Source of the DNA: Myxococcales bacterium | Lineage (GTDB): Bacteria; Myxococcota_A; Polyangia; Polyangiales; Polyangiaceae | Reading direction: 5' to 3' | Assembly: GCA_013298325.1 (NCBI GenBank) | Contig: JAAFHJ010000001.1 | Location: 1 to 36,478, forward strand | DNA: 36,478 nucleotides | In this document: piece after piece, positions 1 through 7,677 of the stretch | Position numbering within the stretch: the first letter of the stretch is position 1 | How the letters are laid out: every line of letters starts with the position of its first letter | The notes under the pieces: model-generated | What the model saw: only the letters and a program-made list of their open reading frames with translations | Database searches by the model: none | Told to the model about the DNA's origin: nothing | Translations under genes and position numbers: made by a program

Positions 1-671
1 GTGTCGTCGATGTCGTCCCAGTTGCCCGAGTAGGTGAGCGGCCCTTTGTAGAGGCCCCGGATTTGACGAATGACGTCGAGGAACCGGGGAGCATGCTGGG
101 AGGTCACCCAGCCGCGCATTTCGACGCCGACCGAGAAGAGATCGACGCCGCTCTCCTCGGCGACCTTCGCCCACGCGAGCACGTAACGTTCGTAACTCTT
201 TGCCCAATTTTCCCAGGCCGCGTCGCTCCCGGGGTCGACCAGCGCGCGCCACTCGCCGCTCTCCACCCAGAGGTGCGGGACGATCATCACGCGGAGGCCG
301 AGCGTGTGGGCGAGGGCGACACTCGCTGCAACCTGCACGCGATTTTCCGCGAAGGGGGCCTCGAAGGTCGGGTCGATCCCGCGCCCTTTCAGGTCGCCGA
401 CGCGGCCAAACGGCGTGAGTGCGACCCAGGTCGCCCCCATCGCTTTTGCTTCGAGGACGGTCCGCACGTAGGCGTTCGAGCCGTAGCCGCGGCCCGGATG
501 GTAGGCGTTTTCGATGGGGCCGACGGTGATCCCGCGGATCGCGTTGTTGCCGGCATCCCGGAAGCCGGTCGCAGACGGGAAGACGGTGAGCCGATCGGCG
601 GCAAGAGCAGGCGCCGAAGCTCCCAAGACTGCGGCGGCGACCGTGACTGTGACCGCACGGACGGCTCTCAT
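1..671 (-). CDS. GH113-like secreted glycoside hydrolase, 3' end outside window
   Basis: This reverse-strand frame stays open from an ATG at 671 to the window edge, giving the first 223 residues of a longer protein. Residues 1-24 form a signal peptide (basic start, hydrophobic core, ALA-A cleavage site). The rest reads as the first half of a (beta/alpha)8 barrel of the GH113-like type: GITVGPIENAYHPGRGYGS near residue 48, a strand with VMIVPHLWV near 128, then FSVGVEM near 179, where Glu184 sits where the acid/base Glu of clan GH-A enzymes is expected, and TYSGNWDD near 213. The second catalytic Glu would lie beyond the edge. The start ATG overlaps the prmC stop by four bases (ATGA), so the gene is likely translated with prmC. 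Substrate (mannan or other beta-glycan) is unknown. The family call is from pattern recognition. Confidence 0.75.
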   Translation of the reverse strand, partial: MRAVRAVTVTVAAAVLGASAPALAADRLTVFPSATGFRDAGNNAIRGITVGPIENAYHPGRGYGSNAYVRTVLEAKAMGATWVALTPFGRVGDLKGRGIDPTFEAPFAENRVQVAASVALAHTLGLRVMIVPHLWVESGEWRALVDPGSDAAWENWAKSYERYVLAWAKVAEESGVDLFSVGVEMRGWVTSQHAPRFLDVIRQIRGLYKGPLTYSGNWDDIDD

Positions 672-1597
672 GCCACTGCCCCAGGCCCTAGGTCGCCCGG
701 GGGGCGGCGGCGGGGGCGCTCCTTGAGCACGCCGGAGACTACCCGCTCGATCTTCCCGAGATCCTTGGCAATTCGGACGTCGACGAAACCGTGGCTCTCG
801 AACAGTTCGGCGACGACGGGTGCCTGCCCGGCCATGAGTTCGAGGGCGAAGACCCCTTGTGGGCGCATCACCTTCGGCGCCCCGGCGACGAGGCGACGAA
901 CGAGGTCGAGGCCGTCAGCGCCGCCGTCGAGGGCCATCCGAGGTTCAAACAAACGGACATCCGGCATCAGCGTGTCGCATTCGGCACTCGGAATGTACGG
1001 AGGATTCGCGACGACCAAGTCGAAAGGGATCCGCGAAACTTTCGCGATTCCTGCAAAGAGATCGGCCTTGTGAAAGGCGACGTTGTAGGCGCCGAGGCGA
1101 AGGGCATTTTCGCGGGCGACAACAAGGGCGTCGTCCGACAAATCGCAGGCGAAGACCTTCGTCGTCGGGCGTGCTTTGGCCAGCGTGATGGCGACGCAAC
1201 CGGAGCCGGTGCATAGGTCGAGGGTGCGCGCCGAAAGCGGGATTTGTTTGGTGCGCTCCAGCGCGACGTCGATGAGCGTTTCCGTGTCGGGTCGGGGGAC
1301 GAGCACCCGCGCGTCGACGTGGAAACTACGCCCATAGAATTCCCGAAAACCTCGTAGATAGGCGATCGGTTCGTGGGATCTCCGGCGTTTGATGAGCGCA
1401 CGAAGTGCCTGCAACTCCGCATCGTCCAGAGGGCGATCCCCCTGCAAGAAAATCTCGGTACGTGTCAGGCCGAGGGAATGAGACAGCAAGACTTCGGCGT
1501 CGAGACGCGGCGCTTCGATGCCGCGCGTACGAAAGTCGTCGGTCGCCCACTTGAGGAGGCGACCGACGGTCCAAAGTTCTTTGCTGTCGTCGCTCAC
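668..1597 (-). CDS. prmC: peptide chain release factor N5-glutamine methyltransferase PrmC/HemK
   Basis: The 309-residue product methylates the Gln of the GGQ motif of release factors RF1/RF2 using S-adenosylmethionine. Visible landmarks are the N-terminal helical release-factor-binding region (about 1-80), the VPRPDTE segment (about 100-106), the SAM-binding DLCTGSGCVAI segment (about 127-137) and the catalytic NPPY motif at 198-201, followed by IPSAE. The length is slightly above the usual 280-290 because of an Arg/Pro-rich tail after residue 290. The start is GTG at 1597, chosen because it overlaps the stop of the upstream phosphomannomutase gene as GTGA and gives a normal PrmC N-terminus. 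The 3' end overlaps the glycosidase start as ATGA. Confidence 0.95.
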   Translation of the reverse strand: MSDDSKELWTVGRLLKWATDDFRTRGIEAPRLDAEVLLSHSLGLTRTEIFLQGDRPLDDAELQALRALIKRRRSHEPIAYLRGFREFYGRSFHVDARVLVPRPDTETLIDVALERTKQIPLSARTLDLCTGSGCVAITLAKARPTTKVFACDLSDDALVVARENALRLGAYNVAFHKADLFAGIAKVSRIPFDLVVANPPYIPSAECDTLMPDVRLFEPRMALDGGADGLDLVRRLVAGAPKVMRPQGVFALELMAGQAPVVAELFESHGFVDVRIAKDLGKIERVVSGVLKERPRRRPPGDLGPGAVA

Positions 1598-3003
1598 GAG
1601 GCGGCTGCCGCGCGCGCTTCTGCAACGATTGCTTCGACTTCTGCGCGATTTGCGGCGAGTTCCTCTTCGGAGCCCGCTTCAAAGCGGAGCACCAGGATCG
1701 GGCCGGTGTTGGAGGCGCGGACGAGGCCCCAGCTCGGAGCGGCGACGCCATTGCTGATCGTCTTCGAAGGGAACGAAATTCGGGCGCCGTCAATGGCGAC
1801 AACCGGATTCCCCTTCGCCTGATAGTGGGCGGTCACCTTGGCGACGACATCGAACTTGATCGCGTCGGGACAATCGACGCGGAGCTCGGGGGTGGTGAAG
1901 GTCGCCGGGACGTCGGCGAGCATCTCCGAAAGGGAGCGGCTGTCGTCGGCGAGGATCTCGAGGAGGCGGAGCCCGGCGTAGAGGGCGTCGTCGAAGCCGA
2001 ACCAGCGATCGGCGAAGAAGAGATGCCCGGACATTTCCCCGGCGAGGAGGGCACCGCTCTCCTTCATCTTGGCTTTGATCAGCGAATGGCCGGTCTTCCA
2101 GAGAATCGGGTTTCCGCCATTCTTCGCGATGTCGTCGTAGAGGGTCTGCGAGCACTTGACCTCGCCGATCACGGAGGCGCCCGGGTGCACCTTGAGGAGC
2201 GCACGCGAGAACAAAATCATGAGCTTATCGCCCCAGATGATGTTCCCGAGTTCGTCAACGGCGCCGAGGCGGTCTGCATCTCCGTCATAGGCGAGACCGA
2301 CCCTCGCCCCGGTCTCCTTCACACGCGCGATCAATGCGGCAAGGTTCTTCGGAACCGTCGGATCGGGGTGGTGGTTCGGGAAGGTCCCGTCCATGTCGCA
2401 GTAGAGGGGATCGACCTTCACGCCGGCGCGCTCAAGCGCCTGAACGCCGAGGGGGCCGCCAGAGCCGTTGCCGGCGTCGAGGACGCAGGCGACCCCTTTG
2501 CCGGAGAGGCGAATGTCCTTCACAAGGGCATCGAGGTAGGGCTCGTGGAGGTTGATCGACTCGATGGAGCCCGATTTTTCCGGAGCAAAATTCGAAGCTT
2601 CGATGCGTTCACGGAGTGCGATGATCTCGGCGCCGAAGAAGCTCGCCTTCCCGATCATCATCTTGAACCCGTTCTCGTCGCCCGGGTTGTGGCTGCCGGT
2701 GATCATGATGCCGCCGTCGGCATTTGTATGATGCACGGAAAAATAGAGGTACGGGGTCGGTCCGACGCCGATGTCGATGACGTGGACCCCCTGGCGGGTG
2801 AGCCCGCGAACGAGCGCTTCGTGGAGGCGGGGGCCGGAGAGGCGGCAGTCGCGGCCGACGCAAATGCGCAGCGGCGCAGCGCTTTCGCGCCCCTCGGCAA
2901 GGCGGCTGGCGAAGGCGCGGCCGATCCCTTCGGCGACGTCGTCGGTGAGGTCGCGGTCGGCGACGCCGCGGATGTCGTACTCGCGGAAGCTGGATTTGTT
3001 CAT
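1594..3003 (-). CDS. phosphomannomutase/phosphoglucomutase (alpha-D-phosphohexomutase)
   Basis: The 469-residue product interconverts the 1- and 6-phosphates of mannose and/or glucose, feeding GDP-mannose or UDP-glucose for surface polysaccharides. All signature loops of the AlgC-type family are present at near-AlgC positions: the phosphoserine loop TGSHNP with Ser104, the metal loop DGDADR with Asp240/242/244, and the sugar-binding loop GEMSGH at 322-327. The N-terminus FREYDIRG is typical. A longer open frame reaches 3234, but the family alignment supports the ATG at 3003. It is the first gene of an operon with prmC (GTGA overlap) and the GH113-like gene. The plus-strand gene at 3072 is divergent, so the 68-base gap should hold both promoters. 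Mannose or glucose preference cannot be read from the sequence. Confidence 0.95.
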   Translation of the reverse strand: MNKSSFREYDIRGVADRDLTDDVAEGIGRAFASRLAEGRESAAPLRICVGRDCRLSGPRLHEALVRGLTRQGVHVIDIGVGPTPYLYFSVHHTNADGGIMITGSHNPGDENGFKMMIGKASFFGAEIIALRERIEASNFAPEKSGSIESINLHEPYLDALVKDIRLSGKGVACVLDAGNGSGGPLGVQALERAGVKVDPLYCDMDGTFPNHHPDPTVPKNLAALIARVKETGARVGLAYDGDADRLGAVDELGNIIWGDKLMILFSRALLKVHPGASVIGEVKCSQTLYDDIAKNGGNPILWKTGHSLIKAKMKESGALLAGEMSGHLFFADRWFGFDDALYAGLRLLEILADDSRSLSEMLADVPATFTTPELRVDCPDAIKFDVVAKVTAHYQAKGNPVVAIDGARISFPSKTISNGVAAPSWGLVRASNTGPILVLRFEAGSEEELAANRAEVEAIVAEARAAAAS

Positions 3004-3071
3004 CGGGGATCGTTCTTGCGAGAAATCGTTCTCATTTACAAGTGCGCGATGGTGCGGATTAAGGTCGCAGG

Positions 3072-3809
3072 ATGGACGACGTCCCGCAGACACCGCCCGC
3101 CGAGGTGCGCCCCGCGGAAGCCCCGGCCGCTCCGGAGGCGGCTGAAGCGCCGCGCGCAGGCAATTCGCAGGGGCCCAGCGATGAGAAGCCGTCGGAGGTG
3201 AGTCCGCCCCCGCCGCCCGCCCGCCTGCGTGCAACGGCGCTCGTGTCGAGTCGGTTAGGCCCCCTCAGCGACCGTGAGGGGGAACTTTGCGCGCGCGCCG
3301 GCCGTCCGGACCTCCTCTACGTTGGCGGAGCGCTCGTCCTGGCCGGCAGCGCGGTCACTTTCGACGCGATGTACGTGAAGCATCACGTCGCCTCGCCGGC
3401 GCTCCGTGTCACCTCCTCCGGCTTCGTCGGGCTGACCTTCGGCGCGCTCCTCGGCGGCGGCATAGCCGCGCTCCCGAAGTGCCGCCTCGACGTCCTCACG
3501 CGAACCGCCCCCGAAGGGGCCGTCGCAAGCCCGTGGCCGCTCGCCCTGTCGACGGCCCTGTTTGCCGGCATCGCCTCCCCCTTCTTCGTCGCCATCGGCA
3601 AGGGTCGCGATCCCATTTCCTGGGAGGTGAGCGAACGCTCGATGCACGTGATTGTTCCAGGAATTACAGGATTTGCGGGGGCGCTGCTTCCGTACATCCC
3701 TGCCCTCGCGCCGCGCAATGGGCGGGCCGCCCGGGAGCTTCAAAAGCTCCAAATCGGCGCCCCCCCACAAGGGGCAGGAGCCTTCGCGACATTCACGACG
3801 AGCTTCTGA
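3072..3809 (+). CDS. hypothetical inner-membrane protein, Pro/Ala-rich N-terminus
   Basis: The 245-residue product has no family I recognise. Residues 1-55 are acidic and rich in Pro, Ala and Glu (likely disordered, cytoplasmic). Four hydrophobic segments follow: about 80-102, 115-135, 155-175 and 193-213, separated by short loops, ending in a short Gly/Ala-rich tail. No catalytic motif is visible. Coding is supported by consistent third-position G/C use and by the gene filling the space between the divergent phosphomannomutase and the convergent lipoprotein gene, whose stop lies only 12 bases away. The ATG at 3072 is the first start in frame. Confidence 0.7.
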   Translation: MDDVPQTPPAEVRPAEAPAAPEAAEAPRAGNSQGPSDEKPSEVSPPPPPARLRATALVSSRLGPLSDREGELCARAGRPDLLYVGGALVLAGSAVTFDAMYVKHHVASPALRVTSSGFVGLTFGALLGGGIAALPKCRLDVLTRTAPEGAVASPWPLALSTALFAGIASPFFVAIGKGRDPISWEVSERSMHVIVPGITGFAGALLPYIPALAPRNGRAARELQKLQIGAPPQGAGAFATFTTSF

Positions 3810-3821
3810 GTCGCCGAACGG

Positions 3822-4202
3822 TCAGCGATCGCGGGCCGCATCGGTCGCGCCCGCGTCGACGATCGCCCCGTCGCGTTGCCCGGCGTCGAAGGTGCCGACG
3901 TCCAGTCCCGCGTCTAGGAGGTCCTCTCCGCACGCGCCGGGAACGAGCGCGACGCCGGTTGCCCCCTCCGGACAGCCCCAGTCGCCATCGACGCAGACGA
4001 GGTCGACGCAGCCGCCGCCGTTGTTCTTCGCACAGGTCGCCCCTTCGGGGACCGGGCCGACGCAGATGGCGGCGTCGATGCTCGCGTCGTAGCGGACACC
4101 TCCATCGGTCGCGGGGGCACGGCTCTCTTCCGTGCATGCTGCACCGATTGCGGAAACGACGAGGCCGGCGAAAGCAGAAACGGCGAGAGCTCGAAAGCGC
4201 AT
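3822..4202 (-). CDS. small Cys-rich, Asp/Gly-rich lipoprotein
   Basis: The 126-residue product starts at the ATG at 4202, preceded by a purine stretch (AAAGAAACGG). Residues 1-22 form a lipoprotein signal sequence with SAIGAAC, so Cys23 is the probable lipidated residue. The mature part has six cysteines (ICVG, ATC, GGGCVDLVC, WGC, GAC), a disulfide-bonded arrangement common in secreted myxobacterial proteins, then a low-complexity Asp/Ala/Gly tail with repeated DAG units. The gene lies 37 bases downstream of the M36-like protease, so the two are probably cotranscribed. A longer frame reaches 4481 but would overlap the protease gene. Function unknown. Confidence 0.7.
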   Translation of the reverse strand: MRFRALAVSAFAGLVVSAIGAACTEESRAPATDGGVRYDASIDAAICVGPVPEGATCAKNNGGGCVDLVCVDGDWGCPEGATGVALVPGACGEDLLDAGLDVGTFDAGQRDGAIVDAGATDAARDR

Positions 4203-4239
4203 CGCCGTTTCTTTACCACGATCTCGCGTCCGAAGTCGG

Positions 4240-6630
4240 TCAGCGGCGCGGGCGACGCGCCGTGAAAATCCCTGCAATTGCGAGGAGTCCGAAGAGTGCA
4301 CCCGCGCCGGCCGTTTCGCTGGTGCCGGCCGTTGCACAACCGCCGCCCGCGACGAAGGTATCTTCGCTGGGGGTGACCGGCGTCGGATCCGGGGTGACCG
4401 GCGGCTCGATCGGTGTGGTGCGGTCCTTCGTGCTGAGGACGACGTTGTTGTAGATGCCGTCGTTGCCGCCGGCATTTGCAATCTGCACGTAGGCGATCGT
4501 CGCCCCTTCGGGAACGTCGACCTCTGCGGTCATCGTCGTTGCCCCTTGCGAGGCGGCGGCGAGGTTCACCGTCCTGTCGACAGTCGCCGTAATCGACTGG
4601 CCGCTGATCTTCCATTCAATCGGCTTGGCAAAGCGCACAAGGACCTGCGGCTTAAAGGGGCTAGGTTGGCCACCGAAACCACCAAAACCCGCGCCGCGAT
4701 CGGTGGCATCAAAGCCAATGACCAGCTTGCCGTTCTTCGCCACGAGAGGAAGCGAGAACTGGGCGATACCTGGCACTGATTTGATATTAATCGTATCTTT
4801 GCCGGTCGCGTACCAGCCACCAATGTCGTCCTGGACGATGGCACCGGCGAGTGCAACGCCCGACTTCATCGCAAAGATGCGGTCGCAGCCGTTGAACACG
4901 CCACGCTTCGTCATCTCCGTTTGAAGAGCGGCTGCGCCGGCGGGGAGTTCCGTCTTCAGGGTGGCGATAAAGTACTTGGTGAGATCGGTGTAGTCGAGGT
5001 CCCCGTCGCCAGCATGGGTTCGCATCGACGCGTAGATCGCGGCGTCAAAAGCGCGGCGATCCCCCGCGGGAAGCGACTGGCGAGCCGACCACAAGCCGCC
5101 AGAAAAGAGCGTCGAGTCGCGGTGGACTTCGCCGAACACATCCTTCGGGCAGGTCTCCTGGTTGTCGAGGCTGCGGATCACGCCGCTGTTCTGACTGATG
5201 TCTTGCGAGGCGTATTCGCCCACATCCGGATCGCCAGCGAGGGCCGACGAGAAGTAGTCGGCGAGCCCTTCGTTCATGCCGCCGGGGGCGTAGGTCATCC
5301 CGTAGCGGTCAAAATGGACGGCGCCGAGCTGAATCGTGTCGTCGATCACGGCATGCGTAAACTCGTGATAGACGACGTCACCGTCGTAGGCGTAGTCCCG
5401 GCGCGGCCCCTGGCCGAACCAGATCCCACCGCCAGAAACTCCATAGAGGGACGCGAAAAAATCCCCCTGACCGCCATCATTCCCCGGGGAGAAAAAGGCG
5501 TTCTGAAAGGGCTCGAGCGGCTGATTGACGTCGGCGATCTTCTGGAGATTCTGCTGCGCGAGTCCCGCCGGGAGCTGAAGGTTCGCGATCGCTGCGAAGG
5601 GCTTCGCACGAACCACCTGCGCGGTCACATCTCCTCGGAGTTCCCGGAAAAATGCGTAGGCGCGCGACGTATGGTAGAACATCGAGACTTCCGAGTAGGC
5701 GTCCGCCTTGCTCGCGGCGCTCCCCTCAACGTCGGCCGGCTCGACGTCATAGTTGCCCTCGGCGTTCGGCGTCGCGACGTTGATCAGTTCGCAGGTGTGG
5801 GCGTCAAAAGCGAACCCGCTGAACGAAACATTCCGCTTCGTTTTCTTGTCGATGCAGTTGTAGCTCTGGACGAACTCATTCTTTAGAACGCCCGCCGTAT
5901 CCGGCATCAACAACGGAAGAAGTCCGCGGGTCGGCGACTTCGTCGGGTTCGTTGAGAAGACGTTGGCGGCCCCCACGTGACGGCGAACGTCCATCCGCTC
6001 AAGGATTTCGCCGGTGCTTGCATCGACGACGACACGAAAGCGCGCCGGGGAGACCCCATCTTCCGGCGGGAGGAGCGTCCACACGAGGCGGGCGCCGTCG
6101 AAAGGTCCCGTGTAGAACGCAAGCTTCCCGTCGGCGCTTGCCACCGTCCGGCCGGTCGCCTCTTCGTAGCGGCGGATCGCGACAGCGACGGTAACCGCTG
6201 GAATTGCTGAGGAAGGGAGCTGGGTGGCGATCGAGCTGGAGACCTGTACGGCGCGGCCTGCACCGTCGTAGCGGACGGTCGCGCCGCGGCCGAGAACCGG
6301 GAGGCCGAGGTGGGTCTGCGAAAAGTGGACGACGGTGTCGCGCGTGCCGACTTCGTGGCGGGTTTCCGCGAGGCTTGCTCCGAGGGCTCGCGGATCGGCG
6401 GCGGCGATCGCGCGGAGGGAGACAGCCCGAACGTCGGCGGTCGTCGCAAGGCGCGCACCAAGATCGCCCGTATTTACAACGACTTGGTGGCTCGGAGCCC
6501 CTGTCGTTGCGAGGGCAATCGACTCCCTTGCGGGGAGCGCGACCTTCGACCCCGAGTCTGCAAACGCCGGGGCGAGGCCCGCCTGCGAGATCACGACAGC
6601 GAGGCTTGCGAACATGAACGAGCGGCGCAT
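4240..6630 (-). CDS. secreted M36/M4-like zinc metallopeptidase with MYXO-CTERM tail
   Basis: The 796-residue product starts at the ATG at 6630 with a good ribosome site (AGGAG four bases upstream). Domains in order: signal peptide (1-about 30), FTP-type propeptide (about 60-190, with the ETRHEVG...VVHFSQTHLGLPVLG pattern), a beta-rich linker, then the gluzincin catalytic domain with HEFTH at 422-426 and the third zinc ligand Glu454 in GGMNEGLADYF. The 28-residue gap between His426 and Glu454 is closer to fungalysins (M36) than to thermolysin. A beta-sandwich-like region follows. The C-terminus is a Cys (GGGC), a hydrophobic helix and an Arg-rich end, the MYXO-CTERM sorting signal that anchors or releases proteins at the myxobacterial surface. 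Likely role: extracellular protein degradation or maturation. Confidence 0.88.
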   Translation of the reverse strand: MRRSFMFASLAVVISQAGLAPAFADSGSKVALPARESIALATTGAPSHQVVVNTGDLGARLATTADVRAVSLRAIAAADPRALGASLAETRHEVGTRDTVVHFSQTHLGLPVLGRGATVRYDGAGRAVQVSSSIATQLPSSAIPAVTVAVAIRRYEEATGRTVASADGKLAFYTGPFDGARLVWTLLPPEDGVSPARFRVVVDASTGEILERMDVRRHVGAANVFSTNPTKSPTRGLLPLLMPDTAGVLKNEFVQSYNCIDKKTKRNVSFSGFAFDAHTCELINVATPNAEGNYDVEPADVEGSAASKADAYSEVSMFYHTSRAYAFFRELRGDVTAQVVRAKPFAAIANLQLPAGLAQQNLQKIADVNQPLEPFQNAFFSPGNDGGQGDFFASLYGVSGGGIWFGQGPRRDYAYDGDVVYHEFTHAVIDDTIQLGAVHFDRYGMTYAPGGMNEGLADYFSSALAGDPDVGEYASQDISQNSGVIRSLDNQETCPKDVFGEVHRDSTLFSGGLWSARQSLPAGDRRAFDAAIYASMRTHAGDGDLDYTDLTKYFIATLKTELPAGAAALQTEMTKRGVFNGCDRIFAMKSGVALAGAIVQDDIGGWYATGKDTINIKSVPGIAQFSLPLVAKNGKLVIGFDATDRGAGFGGFGGQPSPFKPQVLVRFAKPIEWKISGQSITATVDRTVNLAAASQGATTMTAEVDVPEGATIAYVQIANAGGNDGIYNNVVLSTKDRTTPIEPPVTPDPTPVTPSEDTFVAGGGCATAGTSETAGAGALFGLLAIAGIFTARRPRR

Positions 6631-6858
6631 GAGACTCCTGATGTCTCGCGAGCGCGCGCCGGTCGAAAACGGGAGCGAGCGACTCCGAGCGATTCGTGGG
6701 GGCACAAACGAAAGTGGCCCCGCCACACTCTTCCGCGCTACCGTTGCTCCCTCTCGGGCCTGGCGGGTTTCACGTTTCGGAGTCGGCGAGGCCGTATTGA
6801 GAGTGCTCCTAGCCGTCCCGCAGGGGGATGTCCAGCAAGAAGCGTCGAATGGGGCGAT

Positions 6859-7677
6859 TCAGTGGCAGGCGACGCGGACGAGTTGGGTGTTCGTCGCGCC
6901 TTTGCCCCCGTAGGTCTTCACCGAGTAGGGGGCCCCTTCCAGGATATAGCTCGGGATTTCCTTCAAGGACGCAACCGGTTCGCTAAAGAATTCCGAAGGT
7001 TGTGCAACCCTCGCGTTGCCGTAGGCGACCGTCTGAAACGCGTGGCAGACACGCGGCTCCAGGGTGACGATCGCCCCGCGCATGCGCCGGTCGAGGGTAC
7101 CGAGTTCGCGCCCGTCGAGGCGTACGACCGGCGGCTCGTCACAGCCGCCTGTGACGACCGTCGTCTGTTTGGTGCCCGGTGCGATCACAAGCTTCCCGAC
7201 TTCGAGCTTACCGGTGACGGCGCCCCAGTCGACGATAACATCAAACTTATCGGGAAGTTTCGCGTGAAGAAAGAGCATGAACGCGTGGTCCGCGCCCTTG
7301 ATCTGCTTCGCAACCTCGGAGTCGCTCATCGCTTGCCAGAGCGGTGGCGGCCCCTCGATCGGAAAGGGGACCCGTCCACAAATGCCGTCAAATTCGATAG
7401 CAAATGCGCCCCAAAGCGTCGGCCGGAGTTCCGCTTTCGGCCCCGTCCACCGTGTGTGGATGCTGATTCCATCGGACTCGCGCTGGAGGACGCCCACCGG
7501 CTTCCCGTCGCGGAGGAGCGTCGCCCCCGCGTACGTGAGGATCGGGTAGGTACCGCTGGAGCCGTTGTGATCTTTTTCGGTGATTTGGGCGTGATAGGGG
7601 ATTTCTTCTGGGAGCCGGTGGCACCCGAGCACGAGGGGGAAAACCGCCGTTGCGAGGCACCGTCTCCACGCGTTCAC
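6859..7677 (-). CDS. orphan lipoprotein translationally coupled to the serpin
   Basis: The 272-residue product starts with GTG at 7677, overlapping the serpin stop as GTGA. The lipobox LVLGC puts the lipidated Cys at residue 19. The rest is mixed polar sequence with beta-strand character and four more cysteines (ICGR, GGC, RVC and VAC near the C-terminus), suggesting one or two disulfides in an exported domain. A segment DWGAVTGKLEVGKLVIAPG near residue 149 and VVRLDGRELG near 183 look like beta-strand repeats of a PEGA- or jelly-roll-like fold, but I do not recognise the family. The four-base overlap with the serpin implies a linked role at the same membrane. The next gene, the M36-like protease, starts 228 bases downstream. 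Confidence 0.75.
   Translation of the reverse strand: MNAWRRCLATAVFPLVLGCHRLPEEIPYHAQITEKDHNGSSGTYPILTYAGATLLRDGKPVGVLQRESDGISIHTRWTGPKAELRPTLWGAFAIEFDGICGRVPFPIEGPPPLWQAMSDSEVAKQIKGADHAFMLFLHAKLPDKFDVIVDWGAVTGKLEVGKLVIAPGTKQTTVVTGGCDEPPVVRLDGRELGTLDRRMRGAIVTLEPRVCHAFQTVAYGNARVAQPSEFFSEPVASLKEIPSYILEGAPYSVKTYGGKGATNTQLVRVACH

Noticed and set aside
1825..3201. 458-codon open frame antisense to the phosphomannomutase gene
   Set aside because: It is the mirror of a clearly conserved gene; long antisense frames are expected in GC-rich coding DNA and its product has no family pattern.
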